Shown one piece after another: positions 33,559-41,456 of a DNA stretch of 41,456 nucleotides. The position numbers were made by a program, and so were the translations under genes. This DNA is from UBA11891 sp049890035 (GTDB taxonomy: Bacteria; Bacteroidota; Bacteroidia; Flavobacteriales; Flavobacteriaceae): NCBI GenBank assembly GCA_049890035.1, contig JBMHCG010000020.1:1-41456 (forward strand). The letters are read 5' to 3'. Position 1 is the stretch's first letter, and every line of letters begins with the position of its first letter. Under the pieces are notes generated by a model. It did not search any database. It was not told the origin of the DNA and was given only the letters and a program-made list of their open reading frames with translations.

Positions 33559-33816
33559 TTATTTTGCTCTTTCGATGATTTCTACCAGTCGCCAGCATTT
33601 GTTTTTACTGAGTGGACGGGTTTCCATTATTTTTACAGTATCCCCGATATTGCAATCGTTCGTGGCGTCATGTGCGACATACTTTTTCGTTTTCAAAACA
33701 AATTTTCCATACATCGGGTGTTTTTGTCTTTTGACTTCTGACACTACAATGGATTTTTCCATTTTGTTGCTAGTCACAACACCTATTCTTTCTTTTCTAA
33801 GGTTTCTTTTTTCCAT
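33559..33816 (-). CDS. rpsQ: Ribosomal protein uS17
   Basis: The product has 85 residues with an OB fold. Seen are KERIGVVTSNKMEKSIVVSE, HPMYGKFVLKTKKYVAHDA and DTVKIMETRPLSKNKCWRLV, the family signature. It lies 10 bp after rpmC. Confidence 0.98.
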   Translation of the reverse strand: MEKRNLRKERIGVVTSNKMEKSIVVSEVKRQKHPMYGKFVLKTKKYVAHDATNDCNIGDTVKIMETRPLSKNKCWRLVEIIERAK

Positions 33817-33826
33817 ATCCTCAGTC

Positions 33827-34012
33827 TTATTGTTGTGCGGCGATTGCAGTTTTCAATCGGGCGATGGTTCTTCTCACAAAACGCAATTGAATCGGATTCT
33901 CTAATGGAGAAATGGCATGATTCATTTGCAACGAGTCGTATTCTTTTTGCACTTCATCCAACTTGTCTTGCAAGTCAGCTAATGATAAATTTCTAATTAC
34001 TTTCTGTTTCAT
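33827..34012 (-). CDS. rpmC: Ribosomal protein uL29
   Basis: The product has 61 residues, a helical hairpin: LSLADLQDKLDEVQKEYDSL, then NPIQLRFVRRTIARLKTAIA, which is the L29 signature. It sits at the tunnel exit next to uL23, where trigger factor and SRP dock. It lies 12 bp after rplP. Confidence 0.97.
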   Translation of the reverse strand: MKQKVIRNLSLADLQDKLDEVQKEYDSLQMNHAISPLENPIQLRFVRRTIARLKTAIAAQQ

Positions 34013-34024
34013 GGGAATCGCTTT

Positions 34025-34444
34025 TTATGCTTCGAAATCACGTGCAATAATAAACTTTGTTTTAACGGGTAACTTCTGGGCAGCCAATCGGAGGGCTTCC
34101 TTGGCAATATCCAATGGAACGCCAGCAATTTCGAATAAAATACGACCGGGTTTTACTACAGCCACAAAGTATTCAGGTGCTCCTTTTCCTTTACCCATCC
34201 GAACTTCCAAAGGCTTTTTGGTAATAGGCTTGTCTGGAAATATCTTGATCCACAACTGACCCTCTCTTTTCATGTATCGGGTAGCAGCAATACGTGCGGC
34301 TTCGATTTGACGTGAGGTAATGAATTTAGAATCCAGCGCTTTGATTCCAAACATACCGTTGGAGAGTTGGTGTCCGCGTTGCGAAATTCCTTTCATGCGC
34401 CCTTTTTGCGCTTTACGGAATTTGGTTTTTCTTGGTTGTAACAT
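34025..34444 (-). CDS. rplP: Ribosomal protein uL16
   Basis: The product has 139 residues. Seen are MLQPRKTKFRKAQKGRMKGI, GIKALDSKFITSRQIEAARI and the signature RMGKGKGAPEYFVAVVKPGR. It lies near the A site and peptidyl transferase centre. It is 23 bp after rpsC. Confidence 0.98.
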   Translation of the reverse strand: MLQPRKTKFRKAQKGRMKGISQRGHQLSNGMFGIKALDSKFITSRQIEAARIAATRYMKREGQLWIKIFPDKPITKKPLEVRMGKGKGAPEYFVAVVKPGRILFEIAGVPLDIAKEALRLAAQKLPVKTKFIIARDFEA

Positions 34445-34467
34445 AACTGTTGACTCTTAACTCGTTA

Positions 34468-35190
34468 TTATTTACGACGACGTTGTCGGTTATTCCCTTT
34501 GTTAGCACCGGCTCCACCGCCACCAGTCTTTTTGGACATACCTACAAGAGGGGACAGTTCACGCTTGCCATAAACCTCACCTTTCATAATCCATACTTTC
34601 ACACCCAAACGGCCATAGGTTGTATGGGCTTCAACCAAAGCGTAGTCAATATCAGCACGAAATGTTGACAAAGGGATGCGTCCTTCTTTGTAGGTTTCAG
34701 AACGGGCCATTTCTGCCCCATTCAATCGACCTGAAATCTGAACTTTGATTCCCTCTGCATTCATGCGAATGGCAGCTGCAATGGCCATTTTAATCGCACG
34801 GCGATACGAAATTCGATTTTCGATTTGGCGTGCAATACTGGCACCAACCAATTGTGCATCCAATTCGGGGCGTTTGATTTCAAAGATGTTAATTTGAACT
34901 TCTTTACCTGTAATTTTCTTCAACTCCTCTTTGAGCTTATCCACCTCTTGACCCGCCTTACCGATAATAATTCCGGGACGTGCTGTGGTAATAGTAACCG
35001 TTATGAGTTTAAGGGTACGCTCAATGATGACATTGGATACGCTGGCCTTAGCCAAACGCGCATGGATGTATTTGCGAATTTTGTCATCCTCGGCAAGCTT
35101 GTCGCCATAGTCACGGCCGCCATACCAGTTGGAGTCCCATCCACGGATGATTCCCAAGCGATTACCTATTGGATTCGTTTTTTGTCCCAT
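34468..35190 (-). CDS. rpsC: Ribosomal protein uS3
   Basis: The product has 240 residues. The KH domain carries TARPGIIIGKAGQEVDKLKE, and the C-terminal domain GAEMARSETYKEGRIPLSTF and TTYGRLGVKVWIMKGEVYGK. The basic Gly-rich tail (TGGGGAGANKGNNRQRRRK) is common in Bacteroidota. It lies 2 bp after rplV at the mRNA entry site. Confidence 0.98.
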   Translation of the reverse strand: MGQKTNPIGNRLGIIRGWDSNWYGGRDYGDKLAEDDKIRKYIHARLAKASVSNVIIERTLKLITVTITTARPGIIIGKAGQEVDKLKEELKKITGKEVQINIFEIKRPELDAQLVGASIARQIENRISYRRAIKMAIAAAIRMNAEGIKVQISGRLNGAEMARSETYKEGRIPLSTFRADIDYALVEAHTTYGRLGVKVWIMKGEVYGKRELSPLVGMSKKTGGGGAGANKGNNRQRRRK

Positions 35191-35192
35191 AA

Positions 35193-35597
35193 TTAGTTTT
35201 CAATATTATTGGCTCCCAATACGAGCGTTACGTGATTTGATCTTTTACGAATGCGATGTGCACGACCTTGTGGCGCGGGGCGCAAGCGTTTGAGCATACG
35301 ACCACTGTCAACACGAATTTCCTTTACAAAAAGCTCCGCATCGACTACATCGGCCGCTTCATTTTTGGCCTGCCAGTTAGCAATGGCTGATAACAACAAT
35401 TTTTCCAAACGTCGAGAAGCCTCTTTCGGACTAAACTTAAGGATCGCCAATGCTTTGTTCACATCTTCACCGCGAACCTGATCCGCTACCAGTCGCATCT
35501 TTCTGGGAGAGGTTGGACAATTATTAAGCTTGGCAAAAGCAGTATTCTTTTTTGCTTCCTTCATTGCCTCGGCAGATTGTTTTTTACGATTTCCCAT
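35193..35597 (-). CDS. rplV: Ribosomal protein uL22
   Basis: The product has 134 residues. Seen are LNNCPTSPRKMRLVADQVRG and the tunnel-lining hairpin GRMLKRLRPAPQGRAHRIRK, followed by RSNHVTLVL. A Lys-rich N-terminal extension of about 15 residues (NRKKQSAEAMKEAKKNT) precedes the core. It lies 8 bp after rpsS. Confidence 0.98.
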   Translation of the reverse strand: MGNRKKQSAEAMKEAKKNTAFAKLNNCPTSPRKMRLVADQVRGEDVNKALAILKFSPKEASRRLEKLLLSAIANWQAKNEAADVVDAELFVKEIRVDSGRMLKRLRPAPQGRAHRIRKRSNHVTLVLGANNIEN

Positions 35598-35605
35598 GTC
35601 GCTGT

Positions 35606-35884
35606 TTATTTCTTACCTTTATTTTTAGCTCCAGCATGACCTCGGAAAGAACGCGTCGGTGAAAATTCACCCAATTTGTGACCTACCATGTTTTCTGTAA
35701 TATAAACTGGTACAAATTGGCGTCCATTGTGTACTCCGATGGTTTGGCCCACAAAATCAGGAGTGATCAATGAGGCTCGAGACCAGGTTTTTATAACTGT
35801 TTTTTTGTTTTCTTCTACGTTTTTTTGAACCTTTTTTTCAAGGCTGTGATGTACGAAGGGTCCTTTTTTTAATGAACGTGCCAT
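35606..35884 (-). CDS. rpsS: Ribosomal protein uS19
   Basis: The product has 92 residues. Seen are MARSLKKGPFVHHSLEKKV, TWSRASLITPDFVGQTIGVH and the signature NMVGHKLGEFSPTRSFRGHA. It lies in the 30S head with uS13. It is 6 bp after rplB. Confidence 0.98.
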   Translation of the reverse strand: MARSLKKGPFVHHSLEKKVQKNVEENKKTVIKTWSRASLITPDFVGQTIGVHNGRQFVPVYITENMVGHKLGEFSPTRSFRGHAGAKNKGKK

Positions 35885-35890
35885 AACTCC

Positions 35891-36715
35891 TTATTTTTTT
35901 CTGCGTTCAATGATGAATTTATTGGTCGATTTGGTCTTAGAACGCGTTCTAAACCCTTTTGCAGGAATACCATTGCGGGAACGAGGATGACCTCCAGAGG
36001 CACGTCCTTCTCCTCCACCCATGGGGTGATCAATGGGGTTCATGGCTACAGGTCGCGTTCGGGGACGACGACCCAACCAGCGCGAGCGCCCTGCTTTTCC
36101 TGATACGATCAATTGATGGTCGGAATTGGAAACCGCTCCAATGGTAGCCATACAGGTAACCAATATCAAACGAGTCTCGCCAGAGGGCATTTTGATGGTT
36201 GCAAATTTACCATCTCGAGCCATCAGCTGTGCAAAAGTACCGGCTGAACGAGCAATAACTGCTCCAGCACCTGGCTGTAACTCTATACACGAAATGATCG
36301 TACCCAAAGGGATGTTTGCCAAAGGCATGGCGTTCCCTAAATCGGGCGCAACAGCAGGTCCTGAGGCAACCTGCTGGCCAACTTGTAGACCATTGGGTGC
36401 AATGATATAGCTCTTTTCACCGTCCGTATAGGCTATCAAAGCGATAAAAGCCGATCGATTGGGATCGTATTCAATGGTTTTGACTTCAGCAACAACATCA
36501 AAACGTTGGCGTTTGAAGTCTACCAGACGGTATCTTCTTTTGTGCCCGCCGCCACGTTGGCGGACGGTCATTTTTCCTTTGTTATTTCGTCCCCCAGTCC
36601 GCTTATTCGGAGCGAGTAAACTCTTCTCCGGCTTATCAGTAGTAATTGCGTCAAATCCATTTACTACTCTAAAACGCTGCGCCGGGGATGTGGGTTTTAA
36701 TTTCTTAACTGACAT
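35891..36715 (-). CDS. rplB: Ribosomal protein uL2
   Basis: The product has 274 residues. It is needed for subunit joining and peptidyl transfer. Seen are GGRNNKGKMTVRQRGGGHKR, NIPLGTIISCIELQPGAGAV and the peptidyl-transferase-proximal signature NPIDHPMGGGEGRASGGHP. It lies 9 bp after rplW. Confidence 0.98.
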   Translation of the reverse strand: MSVKKLKPTSPAQRFRVVNGFDAITTDKPEKSLLAPNKRTGGRNNKGKMTVRQRGGGHKRRYRLVDFKRQRFDVVAEVKTIEYDPNRSAFIALIAYTDGEKSYIIAPNGLQVGQQVASGPAVAPDLGNAMPLANIPLGTIISCIELQPGAGAVIARSAGTFAQLMARDGKFATIKMPSGETRLILVTCMATIGAVSNSDHQLIVSGKAGRSRWLGRRPRTRPVAMNPIDHPMGGGEGRASGGHPRSRNGIPAKGFRTRSKTKSTNKFIIERRKK

Positions 36716-36724
36716 GTGACGCGC

Positions 36725-37015
36725 TTATAAATTACTGTAAAAATCTATAGCATCCCCTTCTGCAACTTGCACAACGGCCTTTTTTGTTGCATTGGTTTTG
36801 CCTTTTTGTAATCCGGTTTTGGTGTATCGAACTTTCCGTTCGGGTCCGTAGTTCATCGTACGAACTTTTTCAACTTGAACACCATAAACGACTTCAACGG
36901 CTTTTTTTATCTCTACTTTATTCGAGCTTTTGGCCACCAAAAACGTGTAGCAATTGGCCATTTCACTGGCGGCAGTTGCTTTTTCTGTTATGATTGGTTT
37001 GATGAGTATGCCCAT
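36725..37015 (-). CDS. rplW: Ribosomal protein uL23
   Basis: The product has 96 residues. Seen are MGILIKPIITEKATAASEMA, FLVAKSSNKVEIKKAVEVVY and VRTMNYGPERKVRYTKTG. It sits at the tunnel exit with uL29 and docks trigger factor. It lies 3 bp after rplD. Confidence 0.97.
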   Translation of the reverse strand: MGILIKPIITEKATAASEMANCYTFLVAKSSNKVEIKKAVEVVYGVQVEKVRTMNYGPERKVRYTKTGLQKGKTNATKKAVVQVAEGDAIDFYSNL

Positions 37016-37018
37016 GAC

Positions 37019-37648
37019 TTATTTGTTCAATGTTGATTCAATATTCGCAATAGCACTTTCAAATAAAATCAAACTCGATGCGTTTGTTATTTTGTAAGTA
37101 TTTAATTCAGAGTCAGTTATGACTTCTGAGTGTTTTAAATTGAGGGACGACAAATATACATTTTTATTTGCTCCACCCAAGACGACCAATGTCTTTTTAT
37201 CAGCAACTCCTAAGGAGGTTAAAATTCCTTGGTAAGTGTTGGTTTTGGGTACATCGAGCTGAAAGTCTTCGATTACGATAATGGCCTTCTCCTGAGCTTT
37301 CATACTCAGTGCCGATTTACGGGCCAACCGCTTAACTTTTTTGTTCACCTTTTGACTGTAGTCTCGGGGGGTAGGGCCAAAAATGCGACCACCACCACGG
37401 AACAAGGGATTTTTGATACTCCCTGCACGGGCTGTTCCCGTACCTTTTTGTTTCTTTATTTTTCGTGTCGAACCGACAATTTCACCACGTTCTTTGGATT
37501 GGTGTGTCCCTTGGCGCTTATTGGCTAAATGGGATTTGACGTCCAAATAAATAGCGTGTGTATTGGGCTCAATTCCAAAAACAGTCTTGTCAAGCTTGGC
37601 TTTTCTCCCTGTCTCTTTTCCTTCGATTGATACAACAGCTACTTCCAT
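37019..37648 (-). CDS. rplD: Ribosomal protein uL4
   Basis: The product has 209 residues. The long loop that reaches the exit tunnel is seen as KKQKGTGTARAGSIKNPLFR then GGGRIFGPTPRDYSQKVNKK. In E. coli L4 represses its own operon; no leader outside the window can be checked here. Its ATG shares one base with the rplC stop. Confidence 0.98.
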   Translation of the reverse strand: MEVAVVSIEGKETGRKAKLDKTVFGIEPNTHAIYLDVKSHLANKRQGTHQSKERGEIVGSTRKIKKQKGTGTARAGSIKNPLFRGGGRIFGPTPRDYSQKVNKKVKRLARKSALSMKAQEKAIIVIEDFQLDVPKTNTYQGILTSLGVADKKTLVVLGGANKNVYLSSLNLKHSEVITDSELNTYKITNASSLILFESAIANIESTLNK

Positions 37649-38265
37649 TATTTCTGAATTGTTACGTAGGCGTTTTTATGGCCCGGAACACATCCTTTGA
37701 CCACGAGTAGGTTCTTTTCTGGAACCACTTTTACAACGCGGAGGTTTTGAACTTTTACTTTACTATTTCCTGTTTGCCCAGCCATGCGCATCCCTTTGAA
37801 TACACGTGCTGGATAGGAAGCGGCTCCGATGGAACCGGGTGCACGAAGGCGGTTGTGCTGACCGTGGGTCGCTTGACCCACACCACCAAATCCGTGACGC
37901 TTGACTACCCCCTGGAATCCTTTTCCTTTGGAGGTACCACTGACATCGACAAATTCGCCTTCTTGAAACATGGTTACTGTGATGGTGTCTCCCAATTGAT
38001 GGTCATCTTCAAAATCTTGGAATTCGACGAGCTTACGCTTCGGAGCAGTATTGGCTTTGGCAAAATGACCTTTCGCCGCTTTGCCAACATTTTTCTCTGC
38101 CTTGTCATCGAAACCTAACTGAAGCGCCTCATAGCCGTCAACCGATTCGGTTCTGACTTGGGTAACCACGCATGGACCGGCTTCGATCACGGTGCAGGGA
38201 ATGTTCTTCCCGTTCTCGTCGAACAAGCTGGTCATACCGATTTTTTTACCTATTAACCCAGACAT
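37648..38265 (-). CDS. rplC: Ribosomal protein uL3
   Basis: The product has 205 residues. Seen are GLIGKKIGMTSLFDENGKNI, SKGKGFQGVVKRHGFGGVGQ, GQATHGQHNRLRAPGSIGAA (contains the Gln methylated by PrmB in enterics) and VFKGMRMAGQTGNSKVKVQN. It lies 25 bp after rpsJ and starts the 50S part of the S10 operon. Confidence 0.98.
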   Translation of the reverse strand: MSGLIGKKIGMTSLFDENGKNIPCTVIEAGPCVVTQVRTESVDGYEALQLGFDDKAEKNVGKAAKGHFAKANTAPKRKLVEFQDFEDDHQLGDTITVTMFQEGEFVDVSGTSKGKGFQGVVKRHGFGGVGQATHGQHNRLRAPGSIGAASYPARVFKGMRMAGQTGNSKVKVQNLRVVKVVPEKNLLVVKGCVPGHKNAYVTIQK

Positions 38266-38290
38266 TTTATTTGATTTATATGATTTGTAA

Positions 38291-38596
38291 TTACACTTTT
38301 ATTTCTACTTCTACACCCGATGGCAATTCCAGTTTCATCAACGCATCAATGGTTTTGGAAGAAGAACTGTAGATGTCAAGTAGTCTTTTGTACGAACACA
38401 ATTGGAACTGTTCTCTCGATTTTTTGTTCACGTGTGGGGAACGCAAAACCGTAAAGATTTTTTTATGTGTCGGTAGCGGGATGGGTCCGGTTACTACAGC
38501 ACCCGTTGTTTTGACTGTTTTCACAATCTTTTCCGCCGATTTATCCACTAGGTTGTGGTCGTAGGATTTGAGTTTGATTCTAATTTTTTGACTCAT
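38291..38596 (-). CDS. rpsJ: Ribosomal protein uS10
   Basis: The product has 101 residues. Seen are MSQKIRIKLKSYDHNLVDKS, TGAVVTGPIPLPTHKKIFTV and RSPHVNKKSREQFQLCSYKR. It lies in the 30S head and also serves as NusE in antitermination. It is 11 bp after fusA, so str and S10 operons are fused here. Confidence 0.98.
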   Translation of the reverse strand: MSQKIRIKLKSYDHNLVDKSAEKIVKTVKTTGAVVTGPIPLPTHKKIFTVLRSPHVNKKSREQFQLCSYKRLLDIYSSSSKTIDALMKLELPSGVEVEIKV

Positions 38597-38607
38597 AAGG
38601 ATGCGTA

Positions 38608-40734
38608 TTAAGCGTTTTTACCTTGTATTTCTGCAATCACATTTTCTGAAATATTCGATGGGGTCTCGGCATAGTGCGAAAACTCCATTGTCGAAGTGGC
38701 ACGACCCGAAGACAAAGTTCGGAGCGATGTCACATAACCAAACATTTCTGATAATGGGACTTCAGCTTTGACTACTTTAGAACCGGCACGGTCGTCCATT
38801 GAATTGACCTGACCCCGTCGGCGGTTCAAATCTCCTACAATGTCACCCATGTTTTCTTCAGGGGTCAAAACTTCTAATTTCATAATGGGCTCCATAATCA
38901 CCGCACGGGCAGCTTTGGCTGATTCTTTAAACCCGAGCTTGGCCGCCAATTCAAAAGACAAAGAATCCGAATCCACTGGGTGGAATGATCCGTCCTTAAG
39001 GGTGATTTTCATGGCATCTACTTCGAAACCAGCCAAAGGCCCGTTTTTCATAGATTCTTTAAATCCTTTCACAACAGAAGGAATATATTCTTTAGGAATG
39101 TTACCGCCTTTGATTTCATTGACAAATTCAAGACCTGCTTTGCCTTCTTCACCAGGTTCAATGGTAAAGACAATATCGGCGAATTTACCACGACCTCCCG
39201 TTTGCTTTTTGTATACCTCACGATGGTCAGCAGCTGCCGTCAGAGCTTCTTTGTATTCCACCTGAGGTTGTCCCTGGTTGACCTCTACTTTGAATTCTCG
39301 TTTCAATCGATCTACTATGATATCCAAGTGCAATTCCCCCATACCGGAGATAACAGTTTGTCCAGAGGCTTCATCCGTTTTTACCTGAAAGGTAGGATCT
39401 TCTTCTGCTAACTTGGCCAAAGCCATCCCAAGTTTATCGACATCGGCTTTGGTTTTGGGTTCTACCGCGATCCCGATAACAGGATCCGGAAACTCCATAC
39501 TTTCTAGAATAATAGGTGACTTTTCGGCAGATAGTGTATCACCTGTTTTGATGTCTTTAAACCCTACAGCAGCTCCAATATCACCCGCTTCAATATATTC
39601 AATAGCATTCTGCTTGTTGGAGTGCATCTGATAGATACGCGAAATCCGTTCTTTATTACCCGAACGGTTGTTCAGGACATACGATCCCGCATCCAAACGA
39701 CCCGAATAGGCACGGAAGAAAGCCAGACGTCCTACATAGGGATCAGTAGCAATCTTGAATGCCAAAGCTGAAAATGGCTCTTGAACAGTGGGCTTCCGTG
39801 CTATTTCTTCATCCGTATTCGGATCGGTACCGACAATCGCTTCTTTGTCTTCCGGTGAAGGCAAGTAACGGCATACAGCATCGAGCAGAAACTGCACCCC
39901 TTTATTTTTAAAGGAGGAACCACAAATCTTGGGGATAATACTCATGTCTTGCGTAGCAGCACGAAGGGCATTGTGTACTTCATCTTCTGAGATCGACTCG
40001 GGATCTTCAAAGTATTTTTCAAGTAAGTTTTCGTCGTATTCGGCGACAGCCTCGATCAGTTCGCCACGCAAGGTTTCGGCTTCTTCTTTGAGATCGTCTG
40101 GAATCTCGATCACATCGAAAGTCGATCCAAAATTATCATCATGCCATACAATGGCTCGGTTTTTTACCAAATCAACAATACCACGAAAATCTTCTTCGTC
40201 GCCGATGTTCAGAACAATAGGCACTGCATTGGACTTGAGCATGTCTCGCACTTGTTGGCATACACCCAAGAAGTTCGATCCTTGACGGTCCATTTTATTG
40301 ACAAATCCGATGCGTGGCACCTTGTAGTTGTCTGCCAGACGCCAGTTGGTTTCCGACTGCGGTTCAACCCCGTCAACGGCTGAAAACAAAAAAACCAATC
40401 CATCGAGTACGCGAAGGGATCGGTTTACTTCCACGGTAAAGTCTACGTGACCGGGGGTATCGATAATATTGAAATGATACCCTTTGGCATCTGCAGTGGG
40501 CTTACCCTGTTCGGTAGGGAAGTTCCAGGTACAAGTAGTAGCAGCCGAGGTAATGGTGATACCACGCTCCTGTTCTTGCTCCATCCAGTCCATGGTAGCG
40601 GCACCGTCGTGCACCTCTCCAATTTTGTGGCTCACCCCTGTGTAGAAGAGGATACGCTCAGTGGTAGTGGTTTTCCCCGCATCAATATGGGCGGCGATTC
40701 CAATGTTTCTCGTGTATTTTAAGTCTCTGGCCAT
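38608..40734 (-). CDS. fusA: Elongation factor G
   Basis: The product has 708 residues, a translocation GTPase. G motifs: AAHIDAGKTTTTERILFYTG (P-loop), the switch region ITITSAATTCTW, IIDTPGHVDFTVEVNRSLRV, FVNKMDRQGSNFLG. Domains II-V follow, with GMGELHLDIIVDRLKREFKV and, in domain V, LNRRRGQVNSMDDRAG. Its place after rpsL and rpsG and its full length indicate canonical EF-G1 rather than a paralogue. tuf does not follow it, unlike in enterics. Confidence 0.98.
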   Translation of the reverse strand: MARDLKYTRNIGIAAHIDAGKTTTTERILFYTGVSHKIGEVHDGAATMDWMEQEQERGITITSAATTCTWNFPTEQGKPTADAKGYHFNIIDTPGHVDFTVEVNRSLRVLDGLVFLFSAVDGVEPQSETNWRLADNYKVPRIGFVNKMDRQGSNFLGVCQQVRDMLKSNAVPIVLNIGDEEDFRGIVDLVKNRAIVWHDDNFGSTFDVIEIPDDLKEEAETLRGELIEAVAEYDENLLEKYFEDPESISEDEVHNALRAATQDMSIIPKICGSSFKNKGVQFLLDAVCRYLPSPEDKEAIVGTDPNTDEEIARKPTVQEPFSALAFKIATDPYVGRLAFFRAYSGRLDAGSYVLNNRSGNKERISRIYQMHSNKQNAIEYIEAGDIGAAVGFKDIKTGDTLSAEKSPIILESMEFPDPVIGIAVEPKTKADVDKLGMALAKLAEEDPTFQVKTDEASGQTVISGMGELHLDIIVDRLKREFKVEVNQGQPQVEYKEALTAAADHREVYKKQTGGRGKFADIVFTIEPGEEGKAGLEFVNEIKGGNIPKEYIPSVVKGFKESMKNGPLAGFEVDAMKITLKDGSFHPVDSDSLSFELAAKLGFKESAKAARAVIMEPIMKLEVLTPEENMGDIVGDLNRRRGQVNSMDDRAGSKVVKAEVPLSEMFGYVTSLRTLSSGRATSTMEFSHYAETPSNISENVIAEIQGKNA

Positions 40735-40770
40735 GACGCTCTAAAAGAGATAATAGTTAGTGATTAGGTA

Positions 40771-41247
40771 TTAAAATCTAAAATGTGAAAAGGCTTTGTT
40801 GGCTTCTGCCATTTTGTGGGTATCCACCCGTTTTTTAACGGCAGCCCCTTCTTCTTTGGCGGCGGCTAAGCATTCTTGGGCCAATCGCAAGGCCATTGAT
40901 TTTTCGTTGCGCTTGCGTGAAAAACCAATCAACCACTTCATGGCGAGGGAAACTTTTCGATCAGGACGAATCTGCATCGGGATTTGGAAGGTGGCCCCTC
41001 CTACCCGACGGCTGCGCACCTCAACGTGTGGCATCACATTGGAAAGCGCATCTTTCCAAATTTCTAATCCCGTTTTTTCGTCATCTGTTTTACGCTCTTC
41101 GATAATGTCGATAGCGTTGTAAAATATTTCAAAGGCAACAGACTTCTTACCATCCCACATCAACATGTTCACAAAACGGGTAACCAAGGTATCGTTGAAC
41201 TTTGGATCGGGAAGAATCTGGCGCTTTTTGGCTTGTCTTTTTCTCAT
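40771..41247 (-). CDS. rpsG: Ribosomal protein uS7
   Basis: The product has 158 residues. Seen are MRKRQAKKRQILPDPKFNDT, LVTRFVNMLMWDGKKSVAFE, EVRSRRVGGATFQIPMQIRP and the C-terminal KKRVDTHKMAEANKAFSHFR. It nucleates the 30S head. It lies 26 bp after rpsL and 36 bp before fusA. Confidence 0.98.
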   Translation of the reverse strand: MRKRQAKKRQILPDPKFNDTLVTRFVNMLMWDGKKSVAFEIFYNAIDIIEERKTDDEKTGLEIWKDALSNVMPHVEVRSRRVGGATFQIPMQIRPDRKVSLAMKWLIGFSRKRNEKSMALRLAQECLAAAKEEGAAVKKRVDTHKMAEANKAFSHFRF

Positions 41248-41273
41248 GGGTGAATGTCTTTAAAGTCTAATCC

Positions 41274-41456
41274 TTATTTTTTGGGTCTTTTAGCTCCGTA
41301 TTTGGAACGACGTTGCAAACGACCTTCTACCCCAGCGGTATCTAATGCGCCTCGGACGATATGGTATCGGACTCCGGGTAGATCTTTAACTCTTCCGCCA
41401 CGAACCAATACTATCGAGTGCTCTTGGAGGTTGTGTCCTTCTCCCGGAATGTAAGC
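41274..41456 (-). CDS. rpsL: Ribosomal protein uS12, C-terminal part (5' end outside window)
   Basis: The last 60 codons are present; the frame runs off the right edge. The translation begins AYIPGEGHNLQEHSIVLVRG, continues RVKDLPGVRYHIVRGALDT and ends KYGAKRPKK. The VKDLPG loop holds the Lys linked to streptomycin response and the Asp modified by RimO in other bacteria; Lys is present, the wild-type state. Confidence 0.95.
   Translation of the reverse strand, partial: AYIPGEGHNLQEHSIVLVRGGRVKDLPGVRYHIVRGALDTAGVEGRLQRRSKYGAKRPKK

Noticed and set aside
1..41456. CRISPR arrays, tRNA or rRNA genes, insertion sequences, prophage
   Set aside because: I found no regularly spaced direct repeats, cloverleaf-like sequences with CCA ends, transposase motifs or integrase genes on reading both strands; short RNAs could still be missed without a covariance-model search.

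Overview
The window is a chromosomal segment from a marine-type member of the Bacteroidota, most likely class Flavobacteriia. Reasons: the str-S10-spc-alpha ribosomal supercluster is continuous and is followed by carA, eno and gltA. Starts generally lack Shine-Dalgarno sequences, and several promoters fit the Bacteroidota -7 box TAnnTTTG. There are large secreted Ig-like, cadherin-like and Asp-box proteins, and a proteorhodopsin beside blh. The genus cannot be set from this sequence alone.

Region 1 (1-8.1 kb) is an accessory, cell-surface region. It begins with the N-terminal 727 codons of a very large Ig/PKD-like repeat protein on the minus strand, running off the left edge. Three small exported proteins follow on the plus strand: a MORN-repeat lipoprotein, a lipocalin-like lipoprotein and a short MORN-repeat protein. 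Next comes a 1430-residue secreted protein with an Asp-box beta-propeller, two almost identical Ig-like domains, two cadherin-like domains and an unrecognised C-terminal domain.

Region 2 (8.1-17 kb) holds mixed housekeeping and hypothetical genes: a LolC/FtsX-type permease divergent from a NamZ exo-muramidase (both apparently TTG-started, 11 bp apart), a methyltransferase, queE, a VOC protein, a membrane protein, a membrane-anchored transglutaminase-like protein with an overlapping small ORF, and folD-ffh.

Region 3 (16.9-18.7 kb) is a compact phototrophy locus. blh (retinal from beta-carotene) is divergent from a proton-pumping proteorhodopsin with the D/T/E carboxylate pattern, a Met at the spectral-tuning site and a Gly at the site that forms the carotenoid-antenna fenestration in xanthorhodopsin-like pumps. 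A strong bidirectional hairpin closes the rhodopsin gene against argS.

Region 4 (18.7-41.5 kb) contains argS, a conserved-looking hypothetical gene, and then one long minus-strand block. In transcription order this is rpsL (partial)-rpsG-fusA-S10-spc-alpha operons-rplQ, a strong terminator, then carA-eno-gltA with its own promoter and terminator. rpmJ (38 aa) and rpmD (59 aa) are both present. I saw no tRNA, rRNA, CRISPR array, insertion sequence or prophage.
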